A stretch of DNA of 64,000 bases from Aeoliella mucimassa (GCF_007748035.1 NZ_CP036278.1:2852001-2916000), one strand, 5' to 3'. Shown: positions 34,206 through 43,877, numbered from the stretch's first letter. The notes: generated by a model not told the origin, from the sequence alone. Made by a program: numbers and translations.

Positions 34206-35099
34206 CTAAGCGACTTTTTCGGCGGTAGCAGACTGCAACGATTTTTCAACAAGCTCACTCAGCTCTTGGTTGAGCATCTCTTTGTTGATAGACAAGCGTT
34301 CGCTGCACAAGTCGTAATTGTGCATGGCGACCTCTTCGCTCCATTCGAGGGAGGAAAAATCGTCTTCAAAAGTGAAATACCGGAAGCCCTCATAAGCCTC
34401 ACAACTCTCTTCCACGATCGGAATCGAACCACAGAGAGCCGCTTCGAAGAACCGGTACGACCACACACTCTCGCCCGACGGGCAGAGCGTGAATTGCGAT
34501 TCCCCAAGAGCCTTGAAATAATCGTGATCCCACGACTTGCCCGGGAACCTTCTCCCTCGATTCGACTGCATCAATACCAGCGGCCCGAACTGCCGGCGAT
34601 ACTCGAAGGGCAGGTTCAGCTTTCTCATCACCTTGTACATGAATCGTCCGACAGCAGAAAAGAGTGCCTCCTGCTTGACGGAACGATCGTCGGTATTCGC
34701 TGCCACCCACTTCGCAATAAGCTGTTCTCTTGCAGGAGTGATCAGCCCGGCAAAGCCAACCTGCACACTTCTGTCGGCTGCCCAGAGTCGCTTGCACTTG
34801 GCCATGATCGCCCGGGGAAAGATGAGGGGGCGATCGATGCTGCCGACGGAGGTGGTAGGCACTCGATGAGCAAACTTGAGAAACTTCGTAATATCGCAAT
34901 CGACGGAGCCGACTGCGCGGTCGTTCAGGCGAATCCCGAACACTTTCTCCAGTTCCGTGAACTTATGTAAATCGCTTTCGGGGATGATAATTGGGTAATC
35001 CGATTCGACCAGCGCGTGCACGAGACGAATCTGCTGGATTAACGCGAACGGCCAATAGATAGCTAGCTTGATAGAGCTCGGGTCTTGAGGTATATCCAC
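34206..35099 (-). CDS. Exostosin-family (GT47-like) glycosyltransferase
   Basis: A 297-residue probable glycosyltransferase. The C-terminal half has the exostosin pattern: 'RRFPGKSWDHDYFKALGESQ', 'FTLCPSGESVWSYRFFEAAL' and 'CGSIPIVEESCEAYEGF', where the Cys-Pro-x-Gly-x-x-x...R..E block forms the nucleotide-sugar site. There is no signal peptide, so it is likely cytoplasmic, for capsule, stalk or LPS sugar assembly. ATG 35099. No other polysaccharide-synthesis gene is adjacent. A plus-strand frame over the same bases is a shadow. Confidence 0.75.
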   Translation of the reverse strand: MDIPQDPSSIKLAIYWPFALIQQIRLVHALVESDYPIIIPESDLHKFTELEKVFGIRLNDRAVGSVDCDITKFLKFAHRVPTTSVGSIDRPLIFPRAIMAKCKRLWAADRSVQVGFAGLITPAREQLIAKWVAANTDDRSVKQEALFSAVGRFMYKVMRKLNLPFEYRRQFGPLVLMQSNRGRRFPGKSWDHDYFKALGESQFTLCPSGESVWSYRFFEAALCGSIPIVEESCEAYEGFRYFTFEDDFSSLEWSEEVAMHNYDLCSERLSINKEMLNQELSELVEKSLQSATAEKVA

Positions 35100-35242
35100 G
35101 TTAAGTTGTCCGTTCTTGCCGGCGCCTGGCGTTTAGAGATAGCCGACGTGAGCCCCCCCACGTCCAACAAGCTGGAATGGTCATACAATAACACCGGTTG
35201 CGAGCGAATGTGAGTACCTGTGTGAAAAAATTGGTGGCTCGA

Positions 35243-36514
35243 TCATCGACCTTCACACGCCGCTCGATTTGGCCCACGAGCCCGCCACGCAGCGGCCAAA
35301 ACGCCCGCGATCACCAGCACGATCGACGCCGGTTCTGGGATACCGATGGGATGGTCGAGGGTAAGTTTCCAGGCTTCTCGATTGCCATCGGGGTTGATGC
35401 CATGGCCCACGAGTGTCAGGCTGTCGGACGAGATATCAAGGACGAATAGGTCGCCCCAACCGGCTAGATCGCTGGCGAGACCAAACTCGGTTTCTAGCAC
35501 CCTGTTGAACGAGCGCATGCCATGCGCTTCGTCCCACACAAAAGATTTCTCGATGCGTGGGGGCTGAAAGTCATCAAGCTGGCGAGATACACCAAAGACC
35601 AACCGACCATCCGCAGACACCAATTCAGCAGTACTTGCATAGTCGTCTGGATCGAGAGTCCCCAGGGAGAACATGCCGGTTACTTCGCTCCAATAGAAGG
35701 CGCGCGATACGCTGTATGATTCTTCGGCAGTTCCAAATCCGACGATTACCGAACCGTCGGCAGAAGCCGAAATTGCTCCACTGGTGAAATCTCCACCTGG
35801 TAAGTCTCCTAGTCCGACCATACCGCTCTCAGCAGTCCAGCGGAAGGCTTCCATCGAATCCCCAGAACCAGCTATGCCAACAATCACTTTTCCGTCTGCT
35901 GAAATTCCACGCCCATTACAGCCCGTAGGGTTGCCTGGGTTGGCCCCTAAATCGCCATAAAGAGGTTCGATGCCAGTTGCGGCAGACCAACGAAAAGCTA
36001 TGGATGGGCTACTTCCATAGCTACAGATGCCTGTAATCACGCCTAGATCGTCACTGGCTCCACTAACTATAGTGCTTGGGTGATCTAATAAGTGGCCAAG
36101 GGAAGTAAAACCATAGGACGCCGACCAGTAGTAAGCATCCCACTCATGATCTTCAAGGCCATAGGCGCTAACAACGGCCACATCCCCAGTGTTATTGACG
36201 GCAATTGCCCGGCGTTCGAATCCATCGTCTTCCAGGCTGTCACGGAGGGCATGGACTTTCGCGGTGCTATCCCACAACACGGCCTCGTAGGACCGATATT
36301 GATAGGGCAAAGCGGTTCCTCCGCCTGCAACGATGTTGCCATCGGGCGAAATGCCATAGGCAATGCTACCAAACTCCCCTTGAGGCAGATCGCCAAGGGG
36401 AAGAAACGTGGCGGCCAGCGAGGTGTTGCTGCTACAGGCAATCACGAGAGCGACCGCGCAGATCGCCTTGGCTAACAGATGGTGAGTTTTGGAACGCGAG
36501 TGGGGGCTCATCAA
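35243..36514 (-). CDS. PEP-CTERM protein with HAF-type beta-propeller repeats
   Basis: A 423-residue exported protein of the 'probable extracellular repeat, HAF family' type. Signal peptide 1-35. At least six blade-like units follow the form (L)GDLPxGxFxSxAxxISxDGxxxVG ('LGDLPGGDFTSGAISASADG', 'RGISADGKVIVGIAGSG', 'AELVSADGRLVFGVS'). The end carries 'GIPEPASIVLVIAGVLAAAW' plus 'RARGPNR', a PEP-CTERM sorting tail. Surface or matrix role; binding partner unknown. Located 143 bases from the exostosin-like gene on the same strand. Confidence 0.83.
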   Translation of the reverse strand: MMSPHSRSKTHHLLAKAICAVALVIACSSNTSLAATFLPLGDLPQGEFGSIAYGISPDGNIVAGGGTALPYQYRSYEAVLWDSTAKVHALRDSLEDDGFERRAIAVNNTGDVAVVSAYGLEDHEWDAYYWSASYGFTSLGHLLDHPSTIVSGASDDLGVITGICSYGSSPSIAFRWSAATGIEPLYGDLGANPGNPTGCNGRGISADGKVIVGIAGSGDSMEAFRWTAESGMVGLGDLPGGDFTSGAISASADGSVIVGFGTAEESYSVSRAFYWSEVTGMFSLGTLDPDDYASTAELVSADGRLVFGVSRQLDDFQPPRIEKSFVWDEAHGMRSFNRVLETEFGLASDLAGWGDLFVLDISSDSLTLVGHGINPDGNREAWKLTLDHPIGIPEPASIVLVIAGVLAAAWRARGPNRAACEGR

Positions 36515-36947
36515 CAGACACGCTCCTCACAAATGACACGCCTGAGGGGGTTGAAAACAACGGGGATCGCTCGGCGAAAATTAGCTAGATTCCCTCCCTA
36601 CCGCAACCACAATCGACTCGCCCCACGGATGGTGCCTAGAGCGATTACTCTTCCAGAGGAGGAACGTGTGAAGCATTCGCGGGGCATCTCCTTTCGAGCA
36701 TTCATGTCGGCCGCAGCCCGACGAAACCACAATCGCCAAGACGTAACCATCATCACTCCGCGACGGTTGGTTCCCCCCTGCCCTGTTCACCTTACCCGCG
36801 AAACACTGCAAGTTACTTCTCCATAACAGGTTACGTCGAATGGGGCAGGCATGACTGACCTCGGCCTCGGCGGGCCGCTGGGTGCCTCGGGGAATTTTTT
36901 CGCCGATTTGGAAACTTGGTTGCACAAATTGGCGTCGCCGGCGCATC
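36515..36947. other. Intergenic region between divergent genes
   Basis: About 430 bases between the HAF PEP-CTERM gene and the ECF sigma gene. Short frames have no coding signature. It likely holds the autoregulated promoter of the sigma operon, but I cannot assign boxes with confidence. Confidence 0.3.
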
Positions 36948-37523
36948 ATGGGGGGCGTGAGCACAAATTCCGCCTATGTCCACCGTGTGAAGTACCTGAC
37001 CGACCAACTCGGCGATGCCGGGGTCGACGTGGTGGGGGCGTTGTTTGATTTGACCTCGCAAAGGCTTGTTCGCCTGGCCGTGGCCATCACCCGCAATCAA
37101 TGCGATGCCGAAGACGCGGTGCAGGCGGTGATGGTCCGCATCGCTACGCGACCTCACCAGTTGCACTCTGCCCGCTGCGCGTGGGCCTACCTGCTGCAAA
37201 TGGTGCGTCACGAAGCGTTGACCGTGCTGCGGAAACGCAAGCGACTGCGGGGGCTCGGTTCGCTGGCCGATCTGGTGATCCGCCGCCGAGTCGACGAAAT
37301 CGAACTGCAGGAGACCAACCGCGCGGTCTGGTCGGCACTGCGAACGTTGCCGGCCGAACAGGCGGAGGTCGTCGTGCTGAAGATCTGGGAAGAGATGACC
37401 TTCCAGGAGATCGGCGAGATTCTCGAGATCTCTCCCAACACCGCGGCCAGTCGCTACAAGTACGCCCTCAACAAACTATCGGCCAAACTCGCCGGCCGGC
37501 GCGAGGAGGTACTGCATGACTAA
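36948..37523 (+). CDS. ECF-type RNA polymerase sigma factor
   Basis: An extracytoplasmic-function sigma factor that directs RNA polymerase to its own promoters. Region 2 is visible in 'AVAITRNQCDAEDAVQAVMV' with a weakly basic following helix; region 4 in 'LRTLPAEQAEVVVLKIWEEM' and 'TFQEIGEILEISPNTAASRY' (helix-turn-helix). ATG 36948 is the first good start; GTG 36957 is possible. The next gene overlaps by 8 bases (GAGGAGG before its ATG), a sign of coupling to its anti-sigma. The secretion operon at 38090 follows on the same strand. Confidence 0.88.
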   Translation: MGGVSTNSAYVHRVKYLTDQLGDAGVDVVGALFDLTSQRLVRLAVAITRNQCDAEDAVQAVMVRIATRPHQLHSARCAWAYLLQMVRHEALTVLRKRKRLRGLGSLADLVIRRRVDEIELQETNRAVWSALRTLPAEQAEVVVLKIWEEMTFQEIGEILEISPNTAASRYKYALNKLSAKLAGRREEVLHD

Positions 37524-37914
37524 GCACAACGCTTACGAAGGCGACCCCTCGCTCGAATCGCTTATTCGCTCGGCTGGCGACTACGTGCAGCCTTCCGAAG
37601 GCCTCCGCCCGCAAGTGATCGAAGCGGTCCGCGACGCCAAAGGGGATCGCCGGGACCGGTCGCGGGTGATGCACAGCATGATGTTTGCCGCGGCGGTATT
37701 TCTGGTTGGTCTCTCGCTACCTTGGTGGCAACCGAACTTTGCGTTGCGCGGTCCCACGTCGATGGACGAGGTGCTGACTTCGGGCAATGGCACCACGAAC
37801 TATCGCAACAACGACCTTGGCTGGCGGCTGGTCGAGATCTTCACCGACGTTCGCGAGCAGCAGGCCAAATCGCTCAATCAAAAGGCCACCGCTCCGCCGA
37901 ACGACATCGACTAG
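37516..37914 (+). CDS. Single-pass membrane protein, probable anti-sigma partner
   Basis: A 132-residue protein whose start overlaps the sigma gene by 8 bases. The N-terminal 50 residues are soluble and charged, and one membrane helix lies at about 55-70 ('MMFAAAVFLVGLSLPWW'). A short outer tail is rich in Asn/Thr. No ZAS zinc motif is visible, so it would be an unusual anti-sigma; the inference rests on the overlap and topology. Confidence 0.6.
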   Translation: MTKHNAYEGDPSLESLIRSAGDYVQPSEGLRPQVIEAVRDAKGDRRDRSRVMHSMMFAAAVFLVGLSLPWWQPNFALRGPTSMDEVLTSGNGTTNYRNNDLGWRLVEIFTDVREQQAKSLNQKATAPPNDID

Positions 37915-38089
37915 CGGTGCCGATAAGCGGTGCTGCGGGTCGTGCGGGCTCTTTCTGGGTCGACTCTGTGACGAGTACCAAAAACGCGGATCTTTTCTAG
38001 GCAAATTCACCGCCGCAGTGCATCAGGAATAACAGAAGACGCACCTGACTGGTGCGGTTGTTCCTAGTTTTTGTTGCCGATAGATTCTC

Positions 38090-39070
38090 ATGCCTAACAG
38101 CGAATTCGAAGAACTGCTTTCCGTGAACGATCAGATCGCCTCGATGGCCGAACTGGGCGTGCGGTTCGATCTGGGACTCGGCAACTCGGCGCGACAGGTC
38201 TCGCTCGAACTACAAGAAATCAACGCCCTGCTCGCCCGCAAGCTGAGCCAAGGGTGCTCGCTCGACGACGCACTGGGCCAGCTGCAGCAAGGCAAGTACC
38301 AGCAGTACGCGAGTACCATGCGGTACGCCCTGGCGACTAACGACTGGAACAAGGCGCTCGACCGCTCGCGAACCCTCGTCGAAGCAAGCGAACAGGCTTG
38401 GCACTCGGTGTGGTCGGGGCTCGCTTATCCGCTGCTGATCTGCGTGCTGGCTTACCTTGGTCTGGTGGGATTCAGCTTGTACCTGGCTCCCTCGCTGCAG
38501 GCAACGTTTGTCGACCTGCGACTGCCGCCGAGCATGGCGGTGCGATGGATGACCTGGCTGAGCGAGCACCTCGCCGCGTGGGCGTGGATACCGCCGATCG
38601 TGTTGGTGGCGATTGCTGGATGGTGTCGTTGGAAAGGTTGGACCTCGCAGGCCAGTGGCCGGCAGTTCAAATGGCAGCGACAGGCAAAGTTGGCCAATGT
38701 GCTGGGCGACCTGGAGACGAGCCAGTGCGCAGCGGAACAGCGAGAACCGATTGCCAAAGCGGCTTGCAGCGATGCGAATCATCCGCCTGACGAGGGAAGC
38801 TCGAAGCAAATGCCGCCGCTTGTGCGGTGGACAACCAGCCTGGCGAGCAGTTCGACGGTCCGCGGCGAACTACTGCATGGCATCGCCGAGGCGTACGACT
38901 GTCTCGGCACGATCAAGGCGTTCCAGATCTCGAGGCGGGCGATCCTGATTCCGTTCGTGCTCATCGGCGGTGGTGCTGCCCTGCTGTACGGCCTCGCGTT
39001 GTTCGTGCCGATGGTCGAGCTGTTAACCGCGTTTGCCGAAAGCTCGACCACCCGCCCGTTTACTCCCTAA
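38090..39070 (+). CDS. Type II secretion F-domain protein, divergent (first of three)
   Basis: A 326-residue inner-membrane protein with the layout of GspF/PilC: a soluble helical bundle at the N-terminus (about 20-100), a membrane helix near 115-135 ('LAYPLLICVLAYLGLVGFSL'), a second around 165-185, and a third at about 285-310 ('RAILIPFVLIGGGAALLYGL'). The second F domain is shortened and divergent. In pili and T2SS such proteins form the membrane platform that passes motion from the ATPase to pseudopilins. Gene order continues into two more F proteins and three pseudopilins with gaps or overlaps under 20 bases. Confidence 0.75.
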   Translation: MPNSEFEELLSVNDQIASMAELGVRFDLGLGNSARQVSLELQEINALLARKLSQGCSLDDALGQLQQGKYQQYASTMRYALATNDWNKALDRSRTLVEASEQAWHSVWSGLAYPLLICVLAYLGLVGFSLYLAPSLQATFVDLRLPPSMAVRWMTWLSEHLAAWAWIPPIVLVAIAGWCRWKGWTSQASGRQFKWQRQAKLANVLGDLETSQCAAEQREPIAKAACSDANHPPDEGSSKQMPPLVRWTTSLASSSTVRGELLHGIAEAYDCLGTIKAFQISRRAILIPFVLIGGGAALLYGLALFVPMVELLTAFAESSTTRPFTP

Positions 39071-39088
39071 CCCCCACGCTGCAATTCC

Positions 39089-40285
39089 ATGCCTCAGTTC
39101 CGTTACACCGCGTACGACACCAACCAGCAGACCTTCAGCGGCGAAATTGCCGCTGAGACGGTCCGCGAGGCGGTCGAGGCTTTGGAATCAGAAGGCTACA
39201 CCCTGCTGTCGATCGAGCAGGCCGACGCAAAGCTTCCGTCAGCGATGCTGACAGGCGACGAGGCCTCCCTCGACCGCACGCCGCCACTCGACACCGCGTT
39301 TGAGAAGCTGTTTACGCATAGCGAACTCCTGATTCCCGCGTTCACCGCGTACTGCAGTGAACTACCCGTAGGCAAGTCGCGGCAAGAGCTGGAGCAAGTG
39401 ATTCACCTGCTCTCGCACAACGAACTCACGCGGGCGATTGCCTCGTTCGATTCTCTGGCAAACGTCTGGGCCCCTTTGCTTAGCGCGGCCGCGGTGCACG
39501 ACGACGGCGAACTGGTACTCGCGGAGTACTTTCGCCGGACCGAAGAACGACATCAGGTACGCCAGCGGCGGTGGTTGTTCCTGGCTTACCCGATCTTCCT
39601 GCTGTTGCTCGCGATGGCACTGATTGTCGCGATGAGCTTCATCGTAATTCCGACGTTCCAAGCCATTTTCCAAGAATTTGGCCTATCGCTGCCGGGCCCC
39701 ACGCTGCTGGTGATCACAGTCGCTGAATCGATTCGCAACGGCTGGTTGTTGCTCATCGTGTTGGTGCTGGCGATGCTTGTGGTGCTCGGTTTCTTCGCCG
39801 CCCGCACGTTGCCGCACTCACTTCGCGAATGGTTTAGTGCGCGACTCCTCGGCCGAGGAACTCAGCTCACGGTTACCGGACAGTTGGCCAGGCATGTCGC
39901 CGACCTGCACGAAGCCGGTTTGCCGCTGGCCGAGGCGGTCCGCCAAGCTGCTGGTACGATTCGACACGCGGCCATCTCGCAAACCGCCTCGCTACTCGCC
40001 CATCAAATCGCCCTTGGCGATTACATGATCCCCCGCGCGGTCGGCAATACGCTGACTCACTCGCTCACTCACGCGGTATCGTCCGACATGAAACCGCGCA
40101 GCCGCATTCAGTTGCTTCGCGAACTGAGTCGCTCGTACGCCGACCAGACGGCCGACCGGCTGTACTGGACCAAGGGAATTGTGTTCGGTCCGCTTGCGAT
40201 TCTCGTGGTCGGAGCGACCGTAGGCTTCACGGTACTCGCCCTATTTTTGCCATTGGTACGACTGATAGAAGGACTCTCCGGCTGA
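39089..40285 (+). CDS. Type II secretion system F family protein (second of three)
   Basis: A 398-residue platform protein, the closest of the three to canonical GspF. The N-terminus 'MPQFRYTAYDTNQQTFSGEI' is the family's typical 'F.Y.A.d..G....G.i.A' opening. Three membrane helices lie near 172-195 ('IFLLLLAMALIVAMSFIVIP'), 215-240 and 370-395 ('ILVVGATVGFTVLALFLPLV'). Two F domains are recognisable, though the first lacks part of its helices. Its stop overlaps the start of the next gene (TGATG). Confidence 0.82.
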   Translation: MPQFRYTAYDTNQQTFSGEIAAETVREAVEALESEGYTLLSIEQADAKLPSAMLTGDEASLDRTPPLDTAFEKLFTHSELLIPAFTAYCSELPVGKSRQELEQVIHLLSHNELTRAIASFDSLANVWAPLLSAAAVHDDGELVLAEYFRRTEERHQVRQRRWLFLAYPIFLLLLAMALIVAMSFIVIPTFQAIFQEFGLSLPGPTLLVITVAESIRNGWLLLIVLVLAMLVVLGFFAARTLPHSLREWFSARLLGRGTQLTVTGQLARHVADLHEAGLPLAEAVRQAAGTIRHAAISQTASLLAHQIALGDYMIPRAVGNTLTHSLTHAVSSDMKPRSRIQLLRELSRSYADQTADRLYWTKGIVFGPLAILVVGATVGFTVLALFLPLVRLIEGLSG

Positions 40286-41355
40286 TGCCTTCCTATTTCC
40301 CCACCATCGAACGAATCAAGCACACGCTCTGGCCGCAGTTCGTGAGCCGCGCCCAACATCGGACGCTGCTGCGACTGATTGCGACCGCAACGGAGCAAAG
40401 ATTGCCGCTGGCTCCGCTCGTGCAAGCGCTCGCGCTCGACGAACGAGGTCGGCACAAGCTTCGCTTGCATCGGCTCGCGAAGGTGCTCGACGAAGGAGCG
40501 TCGCTGCCCGATGCGCTGGAGCAGGTAGTCGACCTACTGGACGACGAAGACGTGCTGGCGGTGCGATTCGGCTACCAGTCGGGCGCGGTATCGGCGGCGG
40601 TCCGCGAGCGACTCGAGGCCGAACCGTTCATGACGCCCCGCGCGAAGGTGGGTATCGGCCGCATCATCTTTTACCTCGGCGTGATGCTGCTCCTGGCCGT
40701 GCCAGTGGCGGTGTTCATGCACAGCTCGATTATTCCGGTGCTGATGCAGATTTTCGACGAGTTCAACCAGAAGCATCCTTCCGCCACCGACTTCTTAGCC
40801 TTCTCGGCAGATACGGTTGTGAACTTGTGGTGGCTGATCCTGCTAGTGCTCATTCCTGCTATTTGGGTGATGGTATCCGATCGCCGGCGAAGGGCGTTGC
40901 GACATAAGCTCGGCGGTAGTTTCTTTCGACTTCTCCGGCAGTGGCGCACCGCGGCGACGCTCGACGAGCTGAGTGTCGCTTCCGAAGCAGGTCGCCCGCT
41001 GCCAGGCGTGATATCGACCCTCGCCCGCTACCATTACGATCCGTACCTGCGTCACAAGTTACTGTACGTTCGCAACGAGATGGAACAGGGAGCCGATTTG
41101 TGGCCGTCGCTGCTTAACTGCCAGCTCTTGAATGCGACCGAAGCGCGTGCGCTCGAAACGGCCGACAACCTTGGCAATCGCAACTGGGTGCTTCGGCAAA
41201 TCGCCGACATACGCAAACATTTCGCCCGCCAGAAACTCGAACGCCTGGTTGCCGCTGGCGTACTGCTCGTGGTGTTCGCACTGGGAGCGTTCGTGCTGCT
41301 GCATGCATTGGGTATATTCCTGACCCTTTCGTCGTTGTTGGAGACACTTTCGTAA
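40285..41355 (+). CDS. Type II secretion system F family protein (third of three)
   Basis: A 356-residue platform protein. 'VLDEGASLPDALEQVVDLLD' and 'LARYHYDPYLRHKLLYVRNE' belong to the two cytoplasmic helical domains. Membrane helices lie near 130-150 ('IIFYLGVMLLLAVPVAVFMH'), 175-197 and 325-350. It begins at the ATG that overlaps the previous stop. Three tandem, dissimilar F proteins are unusual; most systems need one. Confidence 0.82.
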   Translation: MPSYFPTIERIKHTLWPQFVSRAQHRTLLRLIATATEQRLPLAPLVQALALDERGRHKLRLHRLAKVLDEGASLPDALEQVVDLLDDEDVLAVRFGYQSGAVSAAVRERLEAEPFMTPRAKVGIGRIIFYLGVMLLLAVPVAVFMHSSIIPVLMQIFDEFNQKHPSATDFLAFSADTVVNLWWLILLVLIPAIWVMVSDRRRRALRHKLGGSFFRLLRQWRTAATLDELSVASEAGRPLPGVISTLARYHYDPYLRHKLLYVRNEMEQGADLWPSLLNCQLLNATEARALETADNLGNRNWVLRQIADIRKHFARQKLERLVAAGVLLVVFALGAFVLLHALGIFLTLSSLLETLS

Positions 41356-41356
41356 C

Positions 41357-41839
41357 ATGTCATTCCTCCCCTCCATCCGCCGACCAACGAGCCTCTCGGG
41401 CGAGCGTCATGGCCGCACTGCGCGGCTGGGCCTGAGTACGCTCGAGCTGATCGTCGCGCTGTCGCTGCTCACTACCGCCATGACGGTCGGGACGCAGCTA
41501 GTGGTGAAAGCCCGCGACGTGATGGACGATCACCGCGACTACCGCCTGGCGCTCGACGAAGCTGCCAACGTGCTCGATCGGCTGACCATGCTCTCCGAGC
41601 AACAACTCACGGAGCAGCTACCGAAAATTGAACCTTCCGATTCTTTGGCAACGCATCTCGACCACGTCGCGATCACCGGCACCGCCGAACCTCAATCGCT
41701 CGGCACGCGGGTGACCCTGCGGGTGGAGTGGGGCCCTGCAGAGCAGCAGCCAAAGTGCGTGGTGCTGAGCGGCTGGCATCTGCCCGCGGAAACCACTGCG
41801 TCTGACGTGGAGACCACCAGCCCAGGAGGTGCACCATGA
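41357..41839 (+). CDS. Pseudopilin-like protein (prepilin-type N-terminus)
   Basis: A 160-residue minor pseudopilin candidate. A basic leader of about 27 residues ends at 'ARLG', followed by the hydrophobic helix 'LSTLELIVALSLLTTAMTVG' with the conserved Glu at position +5, so a prepilin peptidase can cut and the mature helix can assemble. The C-terminal globular part is short and beta-rich. It starts two bases after the third F gene and overlaps the next gene by four (ATGA). Confidence 0.78.
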   Translation: MSFLPSIRRPTSLSGERHGRTARLGLSTLELIVALSLLTTAMTVGTQLVVKARDVMDDHRDYRLALDEAANVLDRLTMLSEQQLTEQLPKIEPSDSLATHLDHVAITGTAEPQSLGTRVTLRVEWGPAEQQPKCVVLSGWHLPAETTASDVETTSPGGAP

Positions 41840-42471
41840 ACCTGCTTGGACACACTCGCCGCACTGGGCACAGCTTGATCGAGCTGCTAGTGGTCATGTC
41901 GATCTCGATAGTTGTCCTCACTTTGGCGGTTACCTTTCTGAGTCGCATGATGCATATCCACAGCCAGTCGTCCAGGTTCCTGCAAGCAGAACGCACCGGC
42001 TTGCGACTGTCGCGGCAATTGCGGAGCGATCTGCTGCTCGCCAGTCACGTGGGACTCACCGAACAAGCCGAAGACGATGGACCAATTGGTGTGACCCTCT
42101 ATGGCATGCAGAATGGCGACCCTAACATCGACTACCACTTTAGCCCCGAGGGGGTGCTGCGAATGACCTCGGTTAGCGATGACAAATACTCGCACGAAAA
42201 CTATCGGTTGCCGCAGGGTACCCGCTGGCGAGTGCAGTTGCTGTCGGAACCCGATCGTCTAGTCGTCGAGGCCATCAGCGCAGCCGAAGCAAGTTCGTCG
42301 GACCGCCGGGCGCCTCCTCCCGCCTGGCGAGTGCCATTCGAACTGCGTGTCGAGCAAGTCGTGGGCCGATTGACATGGGATGACTCCACTGACGACGACG
42401 CAGCGGCCGCCCCCCCGGCAGACGATGCCCCAACCGCGGAGAATGAACCACCGCAGGAGGAATCGCCATGA
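41836..42471 (+). CDS. Pseudopilin-like protein (GspJ-type candidate)
   Basis: A 211-residue pseudopilin with prepilin leader 'RRTGHSLIELLVVMSISIVV' (cut after Gly, Glu at +5), a long helix, and a globular domain typical of GspJ-like minor pseudopilins ('AERTGLRLSRQLRSDLLLAS', then beta strands). The C-terminus is Asp/Ala/Pro/Glu-rich. Overlaps both neighbours by four bases (ATGA). Confidence 0.78.
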   Translation: MNLLGHTRRTGHSLIELLVVMSISIVVLTLAVTFLSRMMHIHSQSSRFLQAERTGLRLSRQLRSDLLLASHVGLTEQAEDDGPIGVTLYGMQNGDPNIDYHFSPEGVLRMTSVSDDKYSHENYRLPQGTRWRVQLLSEPDRLVVEAISAAEASSSDRRAPPPAWRVPFELRVEQVVGRLTWDDSTDDDAAAAPPADDAPTAENEPPQEESP

Positions 42472-42920
42472 ATCTTGTTTTACTCCACCGTGCATTGCCT
42501 GCCAGCGTGCATCGGCAACGGCGCGGAACTGCGTTGGTGGTTGCCCTTACTTGCCTGTTGTTGATCAGCATGCTGGTCACGGCCATGTTGCAGGCGGCAC
42601 TCACTAGTCGACGCCAGCTTCGTACCGAACGCCATGCACGGCAGGCAATGCTTTTGCTGCAAGCGGGGGCCGAGCGGGCCCAACAGCAGTGGACGCTGCA
42701 GGAGACCTACGATGGCGAAACACTTCGCATCGAAGTACCTGAGCCGACCGAAACTCAAACTGGCGAGGTGGTCATCGCACGAGTCGCAGCCGATCCACAA
42801 ACGGCCGATCCACCGACAAAAGGCCACCTGACAATTACCGCCAAGTACCCACTCGAATCGCCTCACTTCGTACAACGTTCCCTCACCATCTCCCTTCCCC
42901 AGTCGACGCCTTCGCGTTAA
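42468..42920 (+). CDS. PilX/GspK-like pseudopilin-associated protein
   Basis: A 150-residue protein with a basic N-terminus ('[20 protein letters not shown]'), a single membrane helix at about 20-40, and a short soluble domain. It lacks the strict Glu at +5, as GspK and PilX-type proteins often do, and the '[10 protein letters not shown]' opening is typical of that class. It has a GGAGG ribosome site 7 bases upstream and overlaps both neighbours, so it is fully inside the secretion operon. Confidence 0.72.
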   Translation: MNLVLLHRALPASVHRQRRGTALVVALTCLLLISMLVTAMLQAALTSRRQLRTERHARQAMLLLQAGAERAQQQWTLQETYDGETLRIEVPEPTETQTGEVVIARVAADPQTADPPTKGHLTITAKYPLESPHFVQRSLTISLPQSTPSR

Positions 42921-43804
42921 TGGAGCCCATGATGACCCTTTCACGCCCTCTATCTCGTCGCTATGGTGCCGGCTTCACGCTTGTTGAGCTGCTGGTGGTC
43001 ATTGCGATCATCGGTATTCTCGTCGCCCTGTTGTTGCCCGCTGTACAAGCGGCCCGCGAAGCAGCCAGACGCACCAATTGTGTGAACAATCTCACGCAAT
43101 TAAACCTGGCCGTTCATAACTACGAGTTCACCTTCGAAACGTTGCCTCCAGGTACGATCAATCCCGATGGGCCGATCATCAATCAACCTCAAGGTAACCA
43201 CACGAGCTGGATTGTGCAGATCCTGCCTTACATTGAGGCAAACACTCTCTCACGGCGGTTCGATAAGTCGCTGGGGGCCTACGCACTAGAGAATGCCGAA
43301 GCCCGTGCGTGCCAGATCGAAGCCATCGTGTGCCCCAGCTCACCACTGGAGGTCTACAACGAAGATCAAACGGTCACGCAATCGAGCTACGCGGGCTGTT
43401 ACCATGATGTAGAAGCCCCCATCGATGTCGACAATCACGGGCTGTTGTTCCTGAACAGCCGGGTACGCTTCGCCGACATCTACGATGGCAGTTCGCACAC
43501 CATCCTGCTAGCCGAGGCGTTCAACGAGTCAGAGGGTCTTGGTTGGGCGTCGGGCACGCGAGCTACGCTGCGCAACACCTCAGTGATCAACGCCCATCTC
43601 GACCGCTTCTTGCCAGATGGCACTCGCAAGGAAAAGAAGGTACTACAGCCGCTCGAGAACGGCGGCTTTGGAAGCTATCATCCCGGCGGCATCAACGTGG
43701 CCTTTGCCGATGGCTCGGTCTGCTTCATTTCCGAAGACATCGAGAAGGAACTGCTGCACCAGTATGGTCATCGTGACGATGGCGAACTGATGAAAATCCA
43801 ATAA
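42920..43804 (+). CDS. DUF1559 protein with prepilin-type N-terminus
   Basis: A 294-residue planctomycete pseudopilin-like protein. The leader '[20 protein letters not shown]' (Phe at +1, Glu at +5) and '[20 protein letters not shown]' are invariant in the family; the C-terminal '[18 protein letters not shown]' is the DUF1559 end motif. It probably forms surface fibres or is carried by the T2SS-like machine just upstream. The ATG at 42920 overlaps the previous stop (TAATG); ATG 42932, with GGAG six bases upstream, is an equal alternative. Confidence 0.92.
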   Translation: MEPMMTLSRPLSRRYGAGFTLVELLVVIAIIGILVALLLPAVQAAREAARRTNCVNNLTQLNLAVHNYEFTFETLPPGTINPDGPIINQPQGNHTSWIVQILPYIEANTLSRRFDKSLGAYALENAEARACQIEAIVCPSSPLEVYNEDQTVTQSSYAGCYHDVEAPIDVDNHGLLFLNSRVRFADIYDGSSHTILLAEAFNESEGLGWASGTRATLRNTSVINAHLDRFLPDGTRKEKKVLQPLENGGFGSYHPGGINVAFADGSVCFISEDIEKELLHQYGHRDDGELMKIQ

Positions 43805-43815
43805 CAGAACACAGC

Positions 43816-43848
43816 GAGCCTCACGAAGCGATCGACTTCGTGAGGCTC
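43816..43848. terminator. Hairpin between convergent genes
   Basis: A 13-bp perfect stem (GAGCCTCACGAAG / CTTCGTGAGGCTC) lies between the DUF1559 gene and the sulfatase gene. The flanks lack a clean T-run, but position and strength favour a two-way terminator. Confidence 0.65.
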
Positions 43849-43877
43849 CTGCTGTTGTTGATGCTGAGACGTTCTGA

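Noticed and set aside
34191-34970. 259-residue plus-strand frame over the exostosin-like gene
   Set aside because: The minus strand carries recognisable exostosin motifs; the plus frame has none and lacks a ribosome site.
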